From assembly GCF_007833795.1 (NCBI RefSeq), contig NZ_CP032702.1, positions 124,001 through 188,000 of the forward strand: a stretch of 64,000 bases of DNA, read 5' to 3'. Source of the DNA: Candidatus Pantoea soli (lineage in GTDB: Bacteria > Pseudomonadota > Gammaproteobacteria > Enterobacterales > Enterobacteriaceae). The notes below the pieces were generated by a model. That model was not told the origin of the DNA and made no database searches. It was given only the letters and a program-made list of their open reading frames with translations. A program made the translations under genes and the position numbers. Position 1 is the stretch's first letter. Every line of letters starts with the position of its first letter. This document shows positions 49,814 to 58,815 of this stretch, one piece after another.

Positions 49814-50674
49814 GTGCTGTTACTGATCGTTACCACCATTCTGTGGGCATTTTCTTTTAGTCTGATTGGCGAATACCTGGCGGGACAGGTGGATACCTGG
49901 TTTTCGGTGCTGATGCGTCTGGGACTGGCTGCGCTGGTGTTCCTGCCTTTTCTGCGCTGGCGCGGCTACCGCCCGTCAACGCTGCTGCTGTATATGCTGG
50001 TGGGCATGCTGCAACTGGGCATCATGTATCTGATCAGCTTTGAGGCGTATCTGTATCTCAGCGTGTCAGAATTTTTGCTGTTCACCGTCATGACGCCGCT
50101 GTATGTGACGCTGATTTACGATCTGCTCAGCAGACGGCCACTGCGGATTGGCTATGCGTTCAGCGCGCTGCTGGCGGTGGCGGGGGCGGCCATCATCCGT
50201 TATGACAAAGTCAGCGATCACTTCTGGCTGGGGCTGTTGCTGGTGCAGGCGGCTAACCTCTGTTTCGCTGCCGGGATGGTTGGCTACAAGCGCCTGCAGG
50301 AAACCCGGCCAATGCCGCAGCATACCGCGTTTTCGTGGTTCTATCTGGGGGCGGTGCTGATTGCGGCGCTTGCCTGGTCCCTGTGGGGCAATCCTCACAA
50401 GCTGCCGACAACCTCACTGCAGTGGGGCATTCTGGTCTGGCTGGGTGTGGCCGCTTCCGGACTGGGCTATTTTATGTGGAATTATGGCGCGACCCAGGTA
50501 GACGCCGGCACGCTGGGTATCATGAACAATATGCATGTGCCGGCGGGGCTGCTGGTAAACCTGGCAATCTGGCAGCAGCGGCCGCACTGGCCGAGTTTTA
50601 TTGCCGGGGCGGTGGTAATTTTCGCCTCGCTCTATGTGCATAAGCGCTGGGTGGTGGGTAACAGCCGCCACTGA
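49814..50674 (+). CDS. yigM: EamA-family transporter YigM
   Basis: A 286-residue, ten-helix EamA/DMT protein. It opens LLLIVTTILWAFSFSLIGEY and contains SEFLLFTVMTPLYVTLIYDL, GFAAGMVGYKRL-like FAAGMVGYKRLQETRPMPQH and YGATQVDAGTLGIMNNMHVP. It matches E. coli YigM, reported to act as a biotin importer. The start is uncertain: no ATG exists in frame near the family N terminus. GTG at 49814 gives a membrane helix at once; TTG at 49772 would add fourteen residues. Neighbours yigL (beyond glpT) and metR are the same as in E. coli. Confidence 0.85.
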   Translation: MLLLIVTTILWAFSFSLIGEYLAGQVDTWFSVLMRLGLAALVFLPFLRWRGYRPSTLLLYMLVGMLQLGIMYLISFEAYLYLSVSEFLLFTVMTPLYVTLIYDLLSRRPLRIGYAFSALLAVAGAAIIRYDKVSDHFWLGLLLVQAANLCFAAGMVGYKRLQETRPMPQHTAFSWFYLGAVLIAALAWSLWGNPHKLPTTSLQWGILVWLGVAASGLGYFMWNYGATQVDAGTLGIMNNMHVPAGLLVNLAIWQQRPHWPSFIAGAVVIFASLYVHKRWVVGNSRH

Positions 50675-50728
50675 GCCGCCAGGCCAGCGCGACAGCCTGG
50701 CCGGTCCGGCCGGCCGTTCAGTTCGCGC

Positions 50729-51211
50729 TTACGCCTTTTTTGCCGGAGTGGCCGGGCGCAGCTGCAGCGTCAGGCCCTTGAGAAAGTTACGCAGAATCTG
50801 ATCGCCGCATTCGCGATAATTTTTGTGGTCCGGGTTGCGGAAGATGGCCCCGATTTCCGCCTGCGAGACCTTAAAGTTCGCTTTCAGCAGAATCTCCGGG
50901 ATATCGGTGGTTTTCAGCGCAAAGGCGATGCGCAGCTTCTTCAGAAAGATATTGTTATTCATGCGGCGCTCCAGCGAAGGCGCTGGCGCATCCTCGCTTT
51001 TGCCGCGGCGGTAGAAAATCAGCCCGTTAAGGTAATAACCCATCAGCACGTCGGGCAGTTTACGGAACCCCGCTTCATCCTCTTTTTTCAGCCACGCCTG
51101 CACATCTTCCAGCGGCACCTCGCTTCCCGCCAGGGCAAAAATCTCCACCACTTTGCTGTCGCTTAAATCCAGCATATAGCGCACGCTGCGCAGAACATCG
51201 TTATTGGTCAT
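50729..51211 (-). CDS. DUF1456 protein, YehS-like
   Basis: A 160-residue cytoplasmic protein made of two DUF1456 repeats. Each repeat has the pattern of a short helix bundle: NDVLRSVRYMLDLSDSKVVE then NNIFLKKLRIAFALKTTDIP, with CGDQILRNFLKGL at the end. E. coli YehS (156 residues) has the same layout, but lies elsewhere in its genome, so orthology is not certain. Function is unknown. GGAGAG precedes the ATG. It is on the same strand as metR, 92 bases downstream of it, and convergent with yigM. Confidence 0.85.
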   Translation of the reverse strand: MTNNDVLRSVRYMLDLSDSKVVEIFALAGSEVPLEDVQAWLKKEDEAGFRKLPDVLMGYYLNGLIFYRRGKSEDAPAPSLERRMNNNIFLKKLRIAFALKTTDIPEILLKANFKVSQAEIGAIFRNPDHKNYRECGDQILRNFLKGLTLQLRPATPAKKA

Positions 51212-51303
51212 GGTGAAACTCTCCGGGTCGCGAATTAAGGCGGCGCATTATAGTGCAGGCCGGGCAGGGATAACAGCACGGACGACCGGGGTCGCCCGCG
51301 GTA

Positions 51304-52236
51304 TCAGGATGACAGCGGCTGCAGCGAGCCGGGGCGTGAGGCATCACGCACGTAGGGCAGATGCTCACAGGCATGCTGACGGGCAAAACGCACAAAGGCT
51401 TCCATCACCGGCTGTCGCTGTTCGCCGTCGCGCACGGCGGCATACAGGCGGCTCCATAAGCCCTCGCCCAGCGTCCGCGTCACCACCAGTCCCTGATGCT
51501 CAAAACTCTCCACCACCCAGTGTGGCAGCGCGGCGATGCCCATGCGCGCTGACACCATCTGAATCAGCAGCAGGGTGTTATCCACGCTTTTCAGCGCCGG
51601 GCTGATGCCCGCCGGTTGCAGGAAATGACGCCACACATCCAGACGCTGCCGCTGCACCGGATAGATCATTAACACCTCATCCGCCAAATCTTCCGGGGTG
51701 ATATGCGTCTGCTGCGCGAGCGGATGATCCGGTGCCAGCACCAGCCGCACTTCAAAATCAAACATAGGCGAGTAAAACAGGCCGCTGCGCGGCAGAATGT
51801 CGGAGGTCAGGACCACATCCAGCTCGCCCTGCTGCAGCGCGGGCTGAGGATCAAAGGTCACGCCGGATTTAAAGTCCATCACCACCTGTGGCCAGCTCTG
51901 GCGGAAATTGTTCAGCGCCGGCGTCAGCCACTGAATACAGCTGTGGCACTCAATGGCGATGCGCAGCGTGGTCTGATGCGGCTCGTGGCAGGCCTGCAGC
52001 GCCTGCTGAATCTGCGGCAGAATCTGCTCAGCCAGCTGCAGCAAAATCTCTCCCTGCGGCGTGAAGCGTAACGGCTGACTCTTACGCACGAACAGCCGGA
52101 AACCAAGCCGCTGCTCCAGATCGCTGAACTGGTGAGACAGCGCCGATTGCGTCTGATGAAGCTGGGCGGCGGCGGCGGCTAATGAGCCGGTGTTCCGTAA
52201 CGCCTGCAGCGTTCGCAGGTGTTTGAGTTCGATCAT
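51304..52236 (-). CDS. metR: LysR-type methionine regulator MetR
   Basis: A 310-residue LysR-family regulator (E. coli 317). The N-terminal helix-turn-helix (residues 1-60) reads [20 protein letters not shown] and [20 protein letters not shown], almost identical to E. coli MetR. The effector domain binds homocysteine and the protein activates metE, metH and glyA. AAGGA lies seven bases before the ATG. In E. coli metR is divergent from metE; here the divergent partner is missing and four met-box-like repeats lie upstream, so MetJ repression of metR appears retained. Confidence 0.96.
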   Translation of the reverse strand: MIELKHLRTLQALRNTGSLAAAAAQLHQTQSALSHQFSDLEQRLGFRLFVRKSQPLRFTPQGEILLQLAEQILPQIQQALQACHEPHQTTLRIAIECHSCIQWLTPALNNFRQSWPQVVMDFKSGVTFDPQPALQQGELDVVLTSDILPRSGLFYSPMFDFEVRLVLAPDHPLAQQTHITPEDLADEVLMIYPVQRQRLDVWRHFLQPAGISPALKSVDNTLLLIQMVSARMGIAALPHWVVESFEHQGLVVTRTLGEGLWSRLYAAVRDGEQRQPVMEAFVRFARQHACEHLPYVRDASRPGSLQPLSS

Positions 52237-52300
52237 GAGCGTCCTTCACATCGGGAGTAAACAAATTGCGCCTGAGTGGCATACAGTACCTGCAGAATAT

Positions 52301-52332
52301 AGATGTGTAAACATCTGGACGGCTAAACATCT
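52301..52332. promoter_or_regulatory. Tandem MetJ (met-box) operator upstream of metR
   Basis: Four contiguous 8-bp units: AGATGTGT, AAACATCT, GGACGGCT, AAACATCT. Each matches the AGACGTCT met box in six of eight positions. MetJ binds such head-to-tail arrays cooperatively with S-adenosylmethionine. The array lies 65-96 bp before the metR start and overlaps a TTTACA hexamer that could be the metR -35. Confidence 0.8.
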
Positions 52333-52487
52333 CATGCAGGCAGGCGGCGGGGATAAATGCAGGGTGCAGCAGAGAGTGAAACGGGCGCGGCTGGCACCGC
52401 GTCCGGCACCGCGACGTGAGCGGAACCTGCGCGGCGTGCCGGACGCCGCCACGCCGGACAGCTCAGGGCGCACGGGCGCCCTGTGGC

Positions 52488-53327
52488 TTAGCGGTCGTCA
52501 GCCACCACACCGTTCTGCTTAAACCACGCCAGCATGCGCTGCCAGCCATCCCGCGCTGATTCAGCGTGGTAACCCGGACGATAATCGGCATTAAAGGCGT
52601 GACCCGCTTCCGGATAAACCACGATCTCCGCTTTGGCATTGGCGGCATGCAGCGCCTGGCGCATCTTATCGATACTCTCCAGCGGAATGCTGTCATCCTG
52701 CCCGCCATATAATCCCAGCACCGGTGCGTTGAGATCGGTGGCGACATCGATGGGGTGTTTTTGCTGCTTCAGGGTCTTTTCCCCTTCCAGCCGACCATAC
52801 CAGGCTACCGCGGCGCGCACCTGCGGATTGTGCGCAGCAAACAGCCAGCTGATACGGCCGCCCCAGCAAAAGCCGGTAATGCCAAGACGACGCATATCGC
52901 CGCCGTGACGCGCTGCCCAGTTGGCAACGTGATCAAGATCGGACAGCACCTGCGAATCCGGCACCTTGCTGACCAGCTCTTTAAACAGCGTCGGAATATC
53001 GTGATAGTCGCTGGGGTCGCCTTCGCGGAAATAGAGTTCCGGCGCCACCGCCAGATAACCCTCAAGCGCCAGACGGCGACAGATATCGCGGATGTGCTCG
53101 TGAACGCCAAAAATTTCCTGCACCACCAGCACGACGGGCAACGTGCCTTCAAAAGTTTTTGGCCGGGCGTACCAGGCAGGCAGGTTTTCGCCCTGGCTGG
53201 GCACCGAGGTTTCGCCGGCATGAATCTCTTCACTGTGTGTGATAATGGTACTGCCGGCGGTAGGCTGAACTGCCGGTGCAAAGCCGTCAGTTGCCGGATT
53301 TTGTGGCATAGTGTCTTCGGTTTTCAT
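52488..53327 (-). CDS. ysgA: Dienelactone hydrolase family protein YsgA
   Basis: A 279-residue alpha/beta hydrolase of the dienelactone hydrolase family. The nucleophile is Cys154 in TGFCWGGRISWLFAAH; the acid is in LGLYGGQDDSIPLE and the histidine in PEAGHAFNADYRPGYH. VVQEIFGVHEHIRDICRRLA is nearly identical to E. coli YsgA (271 residues). Its physiological substrate is unknown. I use the ATG at 53327, which has GGAGAG at the right distance; ATG at 53339 overlaps that site. It is divergent from udp, as in E. coli. Confidence 0.93.
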   Translation of the reverse strand: MKTEDTMPQNPATDGFAPAVQPTAGSTIITHSEEIHAGETSVPSQGENLPAWYARPKTFEGTLPVVLVVQEIFGVHEHIRDICRRLALEGYLAVAPELYFREGDPSDYHDIPTLFKELVSKVPDSQVLSDLDHVANWAARHGGDMRRLGITGFCWGGRISWLFAAHNPQVRAAVAWYGRLEGEKTLKQQKHPIDVATDLNAPVLGLYGGQDDSIPLESIDKMRQALHAANAKAEIVVYPEAGHAFNADYRPGYHAESARDGWQRMLAWFKQNGVVADDR

Positions 53328-53497
53328 TGTTCTCTCCATGCTGACAGGTGCGCAATCACGTAACTATAGCCTGGCCGCACGGCAAGGCTGATGCAGGGTA
53401 CAGCGGGCAGGATCACAGGAGCCGCTTCTCTATTAACACTGCCCGCGCTGACGACACAGCACTGCTTGTAGCAATCCCGGTGAGCAGAGTTGTTTTG

Positions 53498-53513
53498 TGT
53501 GATTTGGATCTCA
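53498..53513. promoter_or_regulatory. Upstream CRP site (CRP2-type) of udp
   Basis: TGTGATTTGGATCTCA matches TGTGA-N6-TCACA with one half-site mismatch. It is 52 bp upstream of the second site. Confidence 0.7.
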
Positions 53514-53549
53514 TTTAGATTTAGCTTTAATGTAAGTTTCATTATTGAT

Positions 53550-53565
53550 AGTGAAACCAGTCACA
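53550..53565. promoter_or_regulatory. Proximal CRP site (CRP1-type) of udp
   Basis: AGTGAAACCAGTCACA matches with one half-site mismatch. A TAAAGT hexamer at 53587-53592 fits as the -10, which puts this site near -41. The 52-bp spacing equals the E. coli udp arrangement (-41.5 and -93.5), where CytR binds between the two CRP dimers as co-repressor. Confidence 0.75.
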
Positions 53566-53628
53566 TATTTATGCGGGCGGCTGACGTAAAGTGGCGCGCT
53601 TATCCCTTTTATTATCCAGGAGTCTGTT

Positions 53629-54390
53629 ATGGCCCAGTCTGACGTTTTCCACCTTGGCATCACCAAAGCCGATCTGAAAGGAGCCACGCTGGCGATTGTT
53701 CCTGGTGATCCGGAGCGCGTAAAAAAGATCGCCGCACTGATGGATAACCCGCAGCATCTGGCTTCCCATCGTGAATTCACCACCTGGCTGGCGGAGATTG
53801 AAGGTAAACCGGTAGTGGTGTGCTCAACCGGTATCGGTGGCCCGTCAACCTCGATTGCGGTCGAAGAGCTGGCACAGCTTGGCGTTCGCACCTTCCTGCG
53901 CGTGGGCACGACCGGTGCGATTCAGCCGCACATTAACGTGGGCGACGTGCTGGTAACGACCGCCTCCGTGCGTCTTGATGGCGCCAGCCTGCACTTTGCC
54001 CCGATGGAATTCCCGGCCGTCGCCGATTTCGCCTGTACCACAGCGCTGGTCGCGGCAGCAGAGGCATGTGGTGCCACGACGCACATTGGCATTACTGCGT
54101 CTTCCGACACCTTTTACCCGGGGCAGGAACGTTACGACACCTTCTCCGGCCGCGTGGTCAGCCGTTTCCAGGGCTCGATGAAAGAGTGGCAGGCGATGGG
54201 CGTGCTCAACTATGAAATGGAATCCGCTACACTGTTAACCATGTGCGCCAGTCAGGGACTGCGTGCCGGCATGGTGGCGGGCGTCATCGTGAATCGCACG
54301 CAGAAAGAGATCCCGGATGCGGCCACCATGAAGCAGACCGAAAGCGATGCGGTGAAGATTGTGGTCGACGCCGCACGTCGCTTGCTGTAG
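53629..54390 (+). CDS. udp: Uridine phosphorylase
   Basis: A 253-residue nucleoside phosphorylase (E. coli Udp 253). The phosphate loop is [58 protein letters not shown] and the nucleoside site [17 protein letters not shown] follow. It splits uridine to uracil and ribose-1-phosphate in the cytoplasm, as a hexamer, for pyrimidine salvage. A good ribosome site (AGGAG) precedes the ATG. Two CRP sites upstream imply CRP/CytR control. Confidence 0.97.
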   Translation: MAQSDVFHLGITKADLKGATLAIVPGDPERVKKIAALMDNPQHLASHREFTTWLAEIEGKPVVVCSTGIGGPSTSIAVEELAQLGVRTFLRVGTTGAIQPHINVGDVLVTTASVRLDGASLHFAPMEFPAVADFACTTALVAAAEACGATTHIGITASSDTFYPGQERYDTFSGRVVSRFQGSMKEWQAMGVLNYEMESATLLTMCASQGLRAGMVAGVIVNRTQKEIPDAATMKQTESDAVKIVVDAARRLL

Positions 54391-54489
54391 TGCGTCAGTC
54401 AGGGAATGAAATCGAGACCAGACTTATAGGGCGCTCCGTAATTGCCTGATTAGAATGCGCGCAATTTCCGCTAATCTGAGAAATTTCTT

Positions 54490-55761
54490 ATGCGCAAAAC
54501 GGTTTCTGTCCCACGTCCGGCTTTTCATCCTAACCCCGCAGCGGCGCAGGCGCGCATGGAAAGCGCCGCCGCGCGGTTTCGCCAGGCCATGGCGGCCGCT
54601 GATTATCTGCAGGCCCGCCAGTGCTGCGAAGAAGTGCTGCGGTTTATGCCGCATCAGATGCAGGTGCTGAGTGATTACGCGCTGACGCTGATGCGTACCG
54701 GCGAGCATAAAAAATCCTATAAAATCTACCAGAAGATTTATCAGTCACCGGCGGCGCAGCGCGCGCAGGCTTCAGAAACCTGGCTGGATGGCCTGACGGA
54801 AGTGTGTGGCTGGCTGGGTAAGCATGACGAAGTGGCGCGTTACGGCCTGGAATCCCTGACGCTTGCTGACGCCAGGTTCAGCAGCGGGCCGAAAGCGCCG
54901 CTGCCTGCGACCGCTCCGCCAGCGATAAATCGTGATAATCCCACTGAAAATGTGATTGCCTTCAGCCTGTATGGCGGCCAGCCGCGCTACTGCGAAACGC
55001 TGATAAAAAACGTCGAAGTGGCGCGGGAACTCTATCCCGACTGGGTATGCCGTATCTATCTCGACGACAGCGTGCCGGCGCATGTGCGGCAGCGGCTGGC
55101 GCAACCCAACAGCCAGCTGGTGGATATGTCACATGAAAAAACCCTTTTCCCGACGCTGTGGCGTTTTCTGGTTATCGACGATCCGACGGTAAAACGTTTT
55201 ATCGTGCGCGATGCTGACTCGCTGCTCTCCGAGCGGGAGGTTGCAGCGGTGCAAGCCTGGCTGGCTTCGCCTTACTGGTTCCACCATATGCGTGACTACT
55301 TCTCGCATACCGAACTGCTGCTGGCCGGCATGTGGGGTGGGTGCCACGGCGTGTTTCACAATGCAGAGCAGCAGATGCGTCATTTCATCGCGCAGTATCA
55401 GGGCAGCGAACGTTTCACCGATCAGTACTTTCTCAAAGTGGCGCTGTGGCCAACGGTGCGTGAAAGCGTGCTGAACCACGATGAGCTCTTTCACTTCCAT
55501 CATGCTCAGCCGTGGCCTGCGCATCCGCCGATTCGCTGGCAGACCGACAGCTTTCACGTGGGCAGCAATGCCGGTTTCGCCAGCATGGCCGGTAAAGTGG
55601 CAAACAGCGTCAGTGGCCAGCAGCAGGTGGAAATTACCTATGGCGGCAACAGCTGGTGCTATCCCGCGAAGGTTCATAACACGGGCGAATGGACGCTGGC
55701 GATGCCGTTCTTTCTGATTGATGCGTGGAAAGCGGGCGAGCTGACGGTGCGCGCGCTGTAG
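54490..55761 (+). CDS. Uncharacterised protein: TPR-like N terminus and glycosyltransferase-like C terminus
   Basis: A 423-residue protein that I cannot name. Residues 20-125 are helical with TPR character (ADYLQARQCCEEVLRFMP, LTLMRTGEHKKSYKIYQKIY). A Pro-rich linker (133-150) follows. From 153 the sequence looks like a GT-A glycosyltransferase: NVIAFSLYGGQPRYCETLI, LYPDWVCRIYLDD, then FIVRDADSLLSERE with a D-A-D triad at 241-243 as a possible metal-binding motif, and AGMWGGCHGVFH. No signal peptide or membrane helix is seen, so it is probably cytoplasmic or peripheral. The family resemblance is from pattern only; donor, acceptor and activity are unknown. It lies between udp and rmuC, which are adjacent in E. 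coli. Base composition and codon use look like the neighbours, so recent transfer is not indicated. The ribosome site (GAGAAA) is weak. Confidence 0.85.
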   Translation: MRKTVSVPRPAFHPNPAAAQARMESAAARFRQAMAAADYLQARQCCEEVLRFMPHQMQVLSDYALTLMRTGEHKKSYKIYQKIYQSPAAQRAQASETWLDGLTEVCGWLGKHDEVARYGLESLTLADARFSSGPKAPLPATAPPAINRDNPTENVIAFSLYGGQPRYCETLIKNVEVARELYPDWVCRIYLDDSVPAHVRQRLAQPNSQLVDMSHEKTLFPTLWRFLVIDDPTVKRFIVRDADSLLSEREVAAVQAWLASPYWFHHMRDYFSHTELLLAGMWGGCHGVFHNAEQQMRHFIAQYQGSERFTDQYFLKVALWPTVRESVLNHDELFHFHHAQPWPAHPPIRWQTDSFHVGSNAGFASMAGKVANSVSGQQQVEITYGGNSWCYPAKVHNTGEWTLAMPFFLIDAWKAGELTVRAL

Positions 55762-55786
55762 CGCTGCCGGTGAAATGCCCCGCCTG

Positions 55787-55814
55787 TATGATTGTTCTGG
55801 ACATTCATACAGTG
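55787..55814 (+). promoter_or_regulatory. rmuC promoter -10 and LexA (SOS) box
   Basis: TATGAT (55787-55792) is a good -10; the -35 is weak. TTCTGGACATTCATACAGTG (55795-55814) matches the 20-bp SOS consensus in 14 positions and keeps CTG-N10-CAG exactly. It would cover the transcription start. From memory, E. coli rmuC (yigN) has been listed in the LexA regulon. Confidence 0.65.
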
Positions 55815-55857
55815 GGATTTTACCTTCTTCCCCAGCGAGACGATCCGCGGGGGAATT

Positions 55858-57369
55858 ATGGATCAGCAACTTATCATTAGCGGCGCGCTGGCGCTGGCCG
55901 GTATCGGCATTGGCTGGATTATTGCCCAGCTGCGGGCGGGCCATCAGCTTGCCAGTTTTACGACCGAGCGCAGACTGCTGGAAGAGGCGCTGCAGCGTCA
56001 GCAGCAGCAGTCTGCGCAACTGCAGCAGCAGCTTCAGCAGCGCGAGCATGAGCTGCGCCAGCTGCACGGCACGCTAAGCGCGGCGCAGGAGCGGCTGCAG
56101 CAGCTGGACTACTGGCGCAGTGAAAGCGAGCAGTTAAGCCGCGAACTGCGTAATCAGCTGGAAGTAAACAGCGCGCAGGAAGCTGAACTGCGCGAAGTGA
56201 CTATCCGTCTGGAAGAGACGCGCTTCGCCGCTGAGGAGAAGCAGCGCCTGCTGACCAACAGCGAACAGCGCCTGACTGCCCAGTTCGAAAACCTGGCCAA
56301 CCGCATCTTTGAAAACAGCGGACGGCGCGTTGACGAACAGAACCGGCAAAGCCTTAACAGCCTGATCACCCCGCTGCGCGAACAGCTCGACGGATTCCGT
56401 CGTCAGGTCAATGACAGTTTTGGCCAGGAGGCGCGTGAACGTCATACGCTGGCGCATGAGATCCGTCAGCTGCAGCAGCTGAACGCGCAGATGGCGCAGG
56501 AAGCGATCAACCTGACCAAGGCGCTGAAAGGCGACAATAAAATTCAGGGTAACTGGGGTGAAGTAGTGCTGAGCCGCGTGCTGGAAGCCTCCGGCCTGCG
56601 CGAAGGCTATGAATACCAGACGCAGGTCAGTGTGCAGCTGGAGCAGCAGGGCAGAATGCAGCCGGATGTCATTGTGCGTCTGCCGCAGGGCAAAGACGTG
56701 GTGATCGACGCCAAAATGACGCTCATCGCCTACGAACGCTACTTTAACGCGGATGATGAAGCCACGCGCGAACAGGCGATCCAGGCACACATCAGTGCGG
56801 TGCGCGGCCATATTCGTCTGCTGGGACGAAAAGATTACCAGCAGCTGCCCGGCTTGCGCTCGCTGGATTACGTGCTGATGTTCATTCCGGTTGAACCCGC
56901 TTTCCTGCTGGCGATTGACCGTCAGCCTGAGCTGATTAGCGAAGCGCTGCAGCAAAATATTATGCTGGTCAGCCCGACCACGCTGCTGGTGGCGCTGCGC
57001 ACCATCAATAACCTGTGGCGCTATGAGCATCAGAGCCGCAACGCGCAGCGCATTGCCGATCGCGCGGCGCGGCTGTATGACAAAATGCGGCTGTTTGTGG
57101 ATGACATGAGCAGCATCGGTAACAACCTCGACAAAGCGCAGCAGAGCTATCAGCAGGCGATGAAAAAGCTGGCGCAAGGGCGCGGCAACCTGATCGCGCA
57201 AAGCGAAGCATTCCGCACGCTGGGCGTGGAAATCAAGCGGCCCATTAATACACAGCTCGCTACGCAGGCGCAGCCGGAAGGCGAGGATGAGAGGTGGGAT
57301 GACGCAGACGATTCCGATGAAAACGCAGCGGATTCCGCCGCCGCTTCCCTGCGGCGCATCAATGAATAA
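55858..57369 (+). CDS. rmuC: DNA recombination protein RmuC
   Basis: A 503-residue protein with an N-terminal membrane helix (about residues 6-24), a long Gln- and Glu-rich coiled coil (about 30-140) and the conserved RmuC nuclease-like domain. That domain includes GNWGEVVLSRVLEASGLREG, RMQPDVIVRLPQGKDVVIDA, DYVLMFIPVEPAFLLAIDRQ and NIMLVSPTTLLVALRTINNL. The C terminus is acidic. RmuC limits recombination between inverted repeats; the mechanism is not known. The ATG at 55858 has GGGGGA before it; a TTG-started extension from 55792 runs through the promoter. An SOS box precedes it. Confidence 0.95.
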   Translation: MDQQLIISGALALAGIGIGWIIAQLRAGHQLASFTTERRLLEEALQRQQQQSAQLQQQLQQREHELRQLHGTLSAAQERLQQLDYWRSESEQLSRELRNQLEVNSAQEAELREVTIRLEETRFAAEEKQRLLTNSEQRLTAQFENLANRIFENSGRRVDEQNRQSLNSLITPLREQLDGFRRQVNDSFGQEARERHTLAHEIRQLQQLNAQMAQEAINLTKALKGDNKIQGNWGEVVLSRVLEASGLREGYEYQTQVSVQLEQQGRMQPDVIVRLPQGKDVVIDAKMTLIAYERYFNADDEATREQAIQAHISAVRGHIRLLGRKDYQQLPGLRSLDYVLMFIPVEPAFLLAIDRQPELISEALQQNIMLVSPTTLLVALRTINNLWRYEHQSRNAQRIADRAARLYDKMRLFVDDMSSIGNNLDKAQQSYQQAMKKLAQGRGNLIAQSEAFRTLGVEIKRPINTQLATQAQPEGEDERWDDADDSDENAADSAAASLRRINE

Positions 57370-57444
57370 CGTGTGGGTGGCGTGCTCGGATCGCGCGACT
57401 CTGATACACTTCGGGAAGTATTGTTTGTGGAACAGGTAAAACCG

Positions 57445-58203
57445 ATGGCAGATGAATCACAGCAGGAAACTACCCATTTTGGCTTTCAGACCGTCGCTAA
57501 AAGCGAAAAGGCCGACAAAGTCGCAGACGTGTTTCACTCGGTCGCAGCGAAATATGACCTGATGAACGACCTGATGTCGTTCGGCATCCATCGCGTCTGG
57601 AAGCGTTTTACCATTGACAGCAGCGGCGTGCGCCGCGGTCAGCGCGTGCTGGATTTGGCCGGTGGCACCGGCGACCTCACGGCGAAATTTTCCCGGCTGG
57701 TTGGCGAAACCGGTCAGGTGGTACTGGCAGACATCAACAGCTCCATGCTGAAGATGGGCCGCGAAAAGCTGCGCAACCTTGGCGTATCGGGCAATGTCAG
57801 TTACGTGCAGGCGAATGCCGAAGCATTACCCTTCCCGGATAACTATTTTGACTGCATCACGATCTCCTTCGGACTGCGTAACGTTACCGAAAAAGAGAAG
57901 GCGCTGGCCTCCATGTTCCGCGTCCTGAAGCCAGGCGGCCGTCTGCTGGTGCTGGAATTTTCCAAACCGCTGCTTGACCCGCTGAGCAAAGCTTACGATA
58001 CCTACTCGTTCCATATTCTGCCGCGCATTGGTCAGCTGGTGGCGAAAGACGCGGAAAGCTACCGCTACCTGGCTGAATCCATTCGCATGCATCCGGACCA
58101 GGAAACGCTGAAGGCGATGATGAATGATGCCGGGTTTGAAAACACCACCTATTTCAATATGACCGGCGGCATTGTCGCGCTGCATCGCGGCTTTAAGTTC
58201 TGA
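57445..58203 (+). CDS. ubiE: Ubiquinone/menaquinone C-methyltransferase UbiE
   Basis: A 252-residue class I SAM methyltransferase (E. coli 251). Motif I is [18 protein letters not shown], motif [17 protein letters not shown], and [14 protein letters not shown] and [14 protein letters not shown] are UbiE signatures. It methylates C-2 of the ring in ubiquinone synthesis and the equivalent step in menaquinone synthesis. ATG 57445 aligns with E. coli and has CAGGT upstream; a longer frame from 57373 is not supported. It is followed six bases later by ubiJ, opening ubiE-ubiJ-ubiB. Confidence 0.97.
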   Translation: MADESQQETTHFGFQTVAKSEKADKVADVFHSVAAKYDLMNDLMSFGIHRVWKRFTIDSSGVRRGQRVLDLAGGTGDLTAKFSRLVGETGQVVLADINSSMLKMGREKLRNLGVSGNVSYVQANAEALPFPDNYFDCITISFGLRNVTEKEKALASMFRVLKPGGRLLVLEFSKPLLDPLSKAYDTYSFHILPRIGQLVAKDAESYRYLAESIRMHPDQETLKAMMNDAGFENTTYFNMTGGIVALHRGFKF

Positions 58204-58209
58204 TTGATC

Positions 58210-58815
58210 ATGACTTTCACCCCTCTCATCACCGGCGGTCTTGAAACCGCCCTGAACCGCATCCTCTACCGCGATCGCAGCCTGAAGGCTGCGCGTCAGC
58301 GCCTGGCGGGCAAAGTGCTGCTGCTGCGTTTGCAGGAGCTGGATTTTCCGCTGGTGCTGGTATTCAGTGAAAACCAGCTTGACGTGCTGAGCGACTGGCA
58401 GGACAGCAGTGACTGCAGCGTCAGTCTGCGTTTCAGCACGCTGCCGAAGCTGCGCGATCGCCAGCAGCTGACCACTCTGATCCGCAGCGGTGAGCTGAAC
58501 GTGGAGGGCGATCTGCAGGTTGTGCAGCAGTTCTCTGCGCTGATGGATCTGGCGGAACTGGATCCGGCGGAATACCTTGCACCGTGGGTCGGCGATATCG
58601 CCGCACAGGGGCTCAGCCAGGCCGCGCAGCAGGCATTCCGGTTCGTACAGCAGCAGGTCTCCCGCCGGCAGGATTATCTGGGCCAGGCGCTGACGGAAGA
58701 GTGGCGTGTGGCACCGGGTGCGCTGGAGCTGGCGTGGTTGAGTGAAGAGGTGGAAGCCGTGGAACGTTCGCTTAATGCGTTAGATGCGCGTTTAGCACAG
58801 CTGGAGGCGAAATGA
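58210..58815 (+). CDS. ubiJ: Ubiquinone biosynthesis accessory factor UbiJ
   Basis: A 201-residue protein, the same length as E. coli UbiJ (YigP). An N-terminal SCP2-like lipid-binding domain (to about residue 115; [40 protein letters not shown]) is followed by a helical C terminus with a coiled coil ending [11 protein letters not shown]. UbiJ organises the soluble Ubi complex with UbiK and carries the lipid intermediates. In E. coli an sRNA, EsrE, arises from the 3' part of this gene; I cannot confirm it here. It overlaps ubiB by ATGA. Confidence 0.94.
   Translation: MTFTPLITGGLETALNRILYRDRSLKAARQRLAGKVLLLRLQELDFPLVLVFSENQLDVLSDWQDSSDCSVSLRFSTLPKLRDRQQLTTLIRSGELNVEGDLQVVQQFSALMDLAELDPAEYLAPWVGDIAAQGLSQAAQQAFRFVQQQVSRRQDYLGQALTEEWRVAPGALELAWLSEEVEAVERSLNALDARLAQLEAK

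Noticed and set aside
49630..49860. 76-codon plus-strand frame upstream of and overlapping yigM
   Set aside because: Different frame from yigM, no ribosome site or family match; probably chance.
56134..57201. 355-codon minus-strand frame inside rmuC
   Set aside because: Antisense shadow; the rmuC reading is clear and conserved.
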